A DNA stretch of 8,382 nucleotides from an uncultured Bacteriovorax sp. (GTDB taxonomy: Bacteria; Bdellovibrionota; Bacteriovoracia; Bacteriovoracales; Bacteriovoracaceae), in contig CALUDF010000121.1 of NCBI GenBank assembly GCA_943914745.1, forward strand, positions 1 to 8,382. Reading direction: 5' to 3'. This document shows, piece by piece, positions 5,171 to 8,382 of the stretch. Both the position numbers and the translations under genes were made by a program. How positions within the stretch are numbered: the stretch's first letter is position 1; each line of letters opens with the position of its first letter. The notes beneath the pieces are model-generated. The model was not told the origin of the DNA, did not search any database, and saw only the letters and a list, made by a program, of their open reading frames with translations.

Positions 5171-6160
5171 TTAGACAGCTTTGATAATTTTCAACCTACT
5201 TCCCTTCTTACGTTTTGAAACTCTCCTCTGAGTAAGGCCCCACTGGAAGTATCTATTAAAAACGTCTCTACTAGACTGGCCATGCAGGAAACAGACGGTT
5301 TCTATGACATCGCCAATATCTAAACTCAAATCAAGGCATTGAAGGGTAATATTTAATCGTCTGTCATCATGAGGGCGATAAAGGTGGAATTTAAAATCTG
5401 TTGGATCTATTTCTACTTCGTTCATGACTTTATAGATTTCATCTTTGCCTAACTCACGAAGGTGTTCATTATTTTCTAATAATTCTAAAATAAACTCGGC
5501 CATATCCTGATTAGTGCAGCAAGCAGTATATGGACCTGACTTGGGTTCAAGGTCTAAATTATCACCAAGGATTTTAAGTACATCTTTTGTGATACTTCTC
5601 TTTTCGGCTTTGTTTACGCTTAGAAATAGAAAACCTTTGCCCTTCTCTACAAGTCGGCTGATGAAGTCGCCTCTACTTTTAAGATCTTCTAATTCCTCAT
5701 CACCTATAAAGTCTGATTCTAAAACTGCCACCGCTTCAGATATACGAAGACCAAAGGCAACAGCAATAGTGCGAATAAACCTATATCTGCCTGGCGGAAG
5801 TTTTCTCAGCCATTCCATCACATCTTCCCACTGGGGCAGTTCACCAGGGATGGGAGTTTCTCGGCTTTCCCTTCCGGTTTGCTCATCATCAATCTGGGGT
5901 GTTGTTTTGAGAATACCTTTGAATTTTAAGAAACGAAGGTAGCGCCGGAACGCAGTTCTCTTCCTATTACGTGAGGTTGCTTTGGGAAGATGACCTGTTA
6001 AGAAATTCTCCCACTTTATAATTGAATCTTGCGTCCATTTAGTTGGTGAGTCCAATTTCAAGCGATTCAGGAAGAAGGGGAAGACGTACTCAATATCCCA
6101 AAAATACTTAGAAGCTTTGAATGCGATTGATGGATGGACCACTGTTTTAGAATGTGCCAT
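5171..6160 (-). CDS. Tyrosine recombinase/integrase-like protein
   Basis: The 329-residue product has a basic helical N-terminal part (about 15-90) resembling the SAM-like core-binding domain, then a catalytic domain. Visible active-site residues are Arg139 in FGLRISEA, a candidate Lys in the SVNKAEKR hairpin (181-188), His264 and Arg267 in PHDDRR, and Tyr304 in FNRYFQW. In the LGHSS-like box (GQSS, 294-297) the usual His or Trp is Gln295; the spacing to Tyr304 is exactly canonical. The stretch from Arg139 to His264 is about 30 residues longer than in XerD or lambda Int. It is likely a site-specific recombinase for an integrated element, possibly with altered activity. The ATG at 6160 has no clear ribosome binding site; no other start exists upstream in frame. 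It lies 254 bp from the tRNA-Leu. Confidence 0.82.
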   Translation of the reverse strand: MAHSKTVVHPSIAFKASKYFWDIEYVFPFFLNRLKLDSPTKWTQDSIIKWENFLTGHLPKATSRNRKRTAFRRYLRFLKFKGILKTTPQIDDEQTGRESRETPIPGELPQWEDVMEWLRKLPPGRYRFIRTIAVAFGLRISEAVAVLESDFIGDEELEDLKSRGDFISRLVEKGKGFLFLSVNKAEKRSITKDVLKILGDNLDLEPKSGPYTACCTNQDMAEFILELLENNEHLRELGKDEIYKVMNEVEIDPTDFKFHLYRPHDDRRLNITLQCLDLSLDIGDVIETVCFLHGQSSRDVFNRYFQWGLTQRRVSKRKKGSRLKIIKAV

Positions 6161-6356
6161 GAAGGTTGGTGAAGTTTTTCCTGACGTTCTGAAAAATGTA
6201 AATAGAGATGCTCAAAGGGAAAAAAACGAAAATATCGAATTGAGGGAAAGCGCTGCTCGAAGTAGGTCCAACATTACAAGAGGTGTTAAATTGGGCTTTA
6301 TCGAAATCGATGAATCTAAAAGGTCTCGCAAAGTCAGGGTACTTAAAGAAAATTAA
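6159..6356 (+). CDS. Possible small DNA-binding protein (65 residues), uncertain
   Basis: An ATG at 6159-6161 overlaps the recombinase ATG head to head (CATG). The frame encodes 65 residues, very basic, with a stretch ESAARSRSNITRGVKLGFIE (30-49) followed by IDESKRSRKVRVL, which has the look of a recognition helix plus wing of a winged-helix protein. No ribosome binding site is visible and the overlapping divergent starts are unusual, so it may be a remnant of a longer regulator or a chance ORF. If real, a regulator or excisionase-like partner of the recombinase would fit. The interval 6357-6410 shows nothing I can name. Confidence 0.35.
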   Translation: MKVGEVFPDVLKNVNRDAQREKNENIELRESAARSRSNITRGVKLGFIEIDESKRSRKVRVLKEN

Positions 6357-6410
6357 ATCTGAGAATTACGAGCAGAAAGAGATGTTAAACAGAAGTTTGA
6401 ATGTGAGAAA

Positions 6411-7352
6411 TCAGTTGAATTTTGCAATCTGGTGAATTTTAATCAAATCTTTAAAGTGAAGAATAGACTTTCTAGAACCCAGTATCATTCCCTTTTCAGT
6501 TAGTGTTGCACAGGACGCCGCTAGTCCTTCTCTCAACAGTTCATCCAATGTGGTTTCCGGGGCTATGCTCAAAAGATATGCCATGGCTCCAACCATGGAA
6601 TCGCCTGCGCCCACCGTTGATCGAATTTCAACTCTTGGGATTTTTCCAAACCATGCTTCTACTTTATTCACCAATATTGCCCCACCTTCAACCGAGGAGA
6701 CACATACGAGAGGAACGTTTTCAGTCATCCGTCTTACCAAAGGCAGGATAGTCTTAATGCTTTTCACGTTCTTACCTATCAACTGTTGGAATTCGGCTAA
6801 ATTAGGTTTTATAAAAAAAGGTTTAGCCGTAATAATTTCAGCAAGCATATTCCCGGGTACGTCCACAATGCATAGAACCCCTTTCTTGTTCTGAGAGCGA
6901 ATAAGATGATTAATGCTCCCAGGACTAATACCTTGAGGAAGACTTCCCCCAAAAAGTAAAAAATCGCCCTCCCTTGTTTTCTTGAGCAAAGACTTCAATT
7001 TTTCGAACTCGTTATATTTGATTTTGGGCCCTGGAAAGCTCAAACGCGTCTGTCGGTGAGTTTTCGCATTCGACACTGTAAGATTCATCCGGGTGTTGCC
7101 TGAGATATTAACAAAAAGGTGCTTCAGTTTTTCTCTCTCTAATAGATCCTCTATTTCTCTTCCTTTCTCTCCACCGAGAAAGCCAAGCGCCAGAACGTTA
7201 GCACCTAAGCGATTAGCAATAATCGCGGCATTGATCCCATTCCCACCCGGAGTATGGACTTCATTTGTTACATAGTTTTTTTCATCAGGAACAAGCTGTT
7301 CAACTGAACCGCTTATGTCTAAAGCTGGATTAAAAGTAATCGTGTATATCAT
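6411..7352 (-). CDS. PfkB-family phosphofructokinase (6-phosphofructokinase 2 / 1-phosphofructokinase type)
   Basis: A 313-residue cytoplasmic sugar kinase of the ribokinase/PfkB family. Visible are the N-terminal strand TITFNPALD (4-12), signature 1 PGGNGIN (35-41), GGSLPQG (135-141), VDVPG at 163-167, KPN at 182-184, and signature 2 STVGAGDSMVGAM (245-257) with catalytic base Asp251. The wording of both signatures and of the GSLP region is close to E. coli PfkB, which phosphorylates fructose 6-phosphate; FruK (fructose 1-phosphate) and LacC (tagatose 6-phosphate) are the alternatives in the same subgroup. The ATG follows the ATPase stop by 2 nt and has AGAAGGA about 9 nt upstream, so it is translationally coupled to the ATPase gene. 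No clear terminator follows. Confidence 0.9.
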   Translation of the reverse strand: MIYTITFNPALDISGSVEQLVPDEKNYVTNEVHTPGGNGINAAIIANRLGANVLALGFLGGEKGREIEDLLEREKLKHLFVNISGNTRMNLTVSNAKTHRQTRLSFPGPKIKYNEFEKLKSLLKKTREGDFLLFGGSLPQGISPGSINHLIRSQNKKGVLCIVDVPGNMLAEIITAKPFFIKPNLAEFQQLIGKNVKSIKTILPLVRRMTENVPLVCVSSVEGGAILVNKVEAWFGKIPRVEIRSTVGAGDSMVGAMAYLLSIAPETTLDELLREGLAASCATLTEKGMILGSRKSILHFKDLIKIHQIAKFN

Positions 7353-7354
7353 AA

Positions 7355-8382
7355 TTACTTGTCCTTCTTGTAATTCAGGAGCCTCAAGGCATTAGCGACG
7401 ATCAATAGAGTCGATCCCTCATGCACCATCACGGCCATTCCCATGCTTGCGAAGTTGAATATAGTAGCAGGAATCAAAAGAGCTGTGACTCCCAAGCTCA
7501 TCCACAGATTTTGCTTGATGATTCTCTTACTTTTACGGCTAAGGCCAATGGCAAAGACAAGATCTTTTAAATTATCACTCATGAGTGCCACATCTGCAGT
7601 TTCTAAAGCGACATCAGAGCCGGCCACTCCCATTGCGATTCCAACTGTACTCTTTGCCATGGCAGGGGCGTCGTTTACCCCATCACCCACCATCGCAACC
7701 ATTTTCACTTCTTCTTTGAGCTTCATGATGGCATTTACCTTATCTTCCGGTAGAAGATTTCCCCAAGCATCAGTTAAAGAAATGCTCTTTGCTACAGCAT
7801 CTGCCACGTTTTGATTGTCTCCGGAGATCATGATCATGCGTTTAAACCCTAAAGAACTAAGAGCCACCATTGCCTCTTTGGCTTCAGGCTTAGGTGTGTC
7901 CATTAGACCCAAGACACCAAGAAATGATTTGTCCCTCATAACGATCATGATGGTCTGCCCTTTCTGCATAAGAGCGTCTACTTCACTCCTCAGTGAAGTC
8001 GGCACAGTCATATTTAAATACTTATCGAATAAGTCGAGCTTACCGATGATAACTTCTTTCCCGTTAACCTTGGCCTTCACGCCCCGTCCAGTCAGAGATT
8101 CAATATTAGAGGCTTCTGGGATACTCGTTTCCTTTAATCGTTCAAGACCCCCCTTTACGACAGCAGCGGCAAGGGGATGATCGCTTTGCTTTTCAACTGC
8201 TACGGCAGACAAGAGTAGCTCACGTTCTGAGACTTCGAAAGGAACAACAGAAACGAGTTTTGGTTTGCCGCTGGTCAGTGTTCCTGTTTTATCAAATGCG
8301 ATGGCCTTGAGTTGACCCAGATTCTCAAGCGGTCTCCCACCCTTGATTAATACCCCCCCCCTCGCGGCACGTGCAATCCCGC
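7355..8382 (-). CDS. P1B-type heavy-metal-transporting ATPase, C-terminal part (5' end outside window)
   Basis: The frame is open to the window edge, so an internal TTG at 8212 is not the start; 341 codons are visible. Counting from the first visible codon: GG-V-LIKGG (8-15), phosphorylation motif DKTGTLT (30-36), the P1B-specific SDHP (66-69) in the nucleotide-binding domain, TGRG (97-100), MISGDN (184-189) and GDGVNDAPA (232-240), followed by two C-terminal membrane helices. The last helix has HEGST (320-324), which resembles the HEGGT-type signature of the P1B-4 group (Co, Fe or Zn export) more than the DTG of ZntA; the diagnostic SPC or CPC motif lies outside the window. It is an inner-membrane cation exporter, co-transcribed with the PfkB kinase. 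Confidence 0.92.
   Translation of the reverse strand, partial: GIARAARGGVLIKGGRPLENLGQLKAIAFDKTGTLTSGKPKLVSVVPFEVSERELLLSAVAVEKQSDHPLAAAVVKGGLERLKETSIPEASNIESLTGRGVKAKVNGKEVIIGKLDLFDKYLNMTVPTSLRSEVDALMQKGQTIMIVMRDKSFLGVLGLMDTPKPEAKEAMVALSSLGFKRMIMISGDNQNVADAVAKSISLTDAWGNLLPEDKVNAIMKLKEEVKMVAMVGDGVNDAPAMAKSTVGIAMGVAGSDVALETADVALMSDNLKDLVFAIGLSRKSKRIIKQNLWMSLGVTALLIPATIFNFASMGMAVMVHEGSTLLIVANALRLLNYKKDK
8353..8361. repeat. Homopolymer C9 (G9 on the coding strand) inside the ATPase gene
   Basis: Nine consecutive C lie in an otherwise AT-leaning gene, coding for Gly-Gly before LIKGG. The reading frame through it is intact and gives the expected conserved sequence. Such tracts can slip during replication or sequencing. 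Confidence 0.5.

Noticed and set aside
5514..5942. Plus-strand ORF of 142 residues inside the recombinase gene
   Set aside because: It is an antisense shadow with serine/proline-rich composition and no ribosome binding site; the minus strand carries a clear recombinase.
7443..8180. Plus-strand ORFs opposite the P-type ATPase
   Set aside because: They are shadows of the conserved ATPase frame, with no start signals or family resemblance.
1..8382. CRISPR array, insertion sequence or known defence system
   Set aside because: No spaced repeats, transposase, nuclease or toxin-antitoxin pair is visible; the only mobile-element signal is the tRNA scar and recombinase.

Overview
The window looks like an ordinary chromosomal stretch from a moderately AT-rich Gram-negative bacterium. 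A signal-peptide-bearing cyanophycinase-like protein, a GTPase of the EngB family, and the general gene style suggest a predatory-type lineage such as Bdellovibrionota/Bacteriovoracales, but this is a weak inference without a database search.

Left part (1-2986). A possible C-terminal tail of an upstream gene (3-152) runs into engB (115-801), the ribosome-assembly GTPase. It is followed by a convergent small gene for a charged helical protein of unknown function (798-1115, minus) whose stop codon overlaps that of engB. Divergent from this, two translationally coupled genes encode an MGAT-like glycerolipid acyltransferase (TTG start, 1230-2042) and an atypical extended short-chain dehydrogenase (2039-2986). 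They overlap by ATGA and very likely serve one lipid or envelope pathway.

Middle (2987-4917). A secreted cyanophycinase-like (peptidase S51 fold) protein of 507 residues is encoded on the minus strand. Upstream of it lies the most interesting locus: a strong tRNA-type promoter and the 5' half of a tRNA-Leu(CAA), broken exactly at the end of the anticodon loop (4619-4656). About 175 bp further on is a complete tRNA-Leu(CAA) (4832-4917) with its own TATAAT box and different acceptor and D stems. This is the expected scar of integration or recombination in a tRNA gene, with a replacement tRNA supplied.

Right of the tRNA (4918-6410) is an accessory-looking patch. It holds a start-less reading frame, three tandem 8-bp repeats (TGGGAACC type), a tyrosine recombinase-like gene (5171-6160, minus) with one substituted catalytic-pocket residue, and a small possible DNA-binding ORF divergent from it.

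Right end (6411-8382, minus). A P1B-type metal-transporting ATPase (its N-terminal part lies outside the window) is followed after 2 nt by a PfkB-family phosphofructokinase, forming one operon read toward the recombinase. If the tRNA break is an attachment site, the island's far end, carrying the lost 3' half of the first tRNA-Leu, lies beyond this window.
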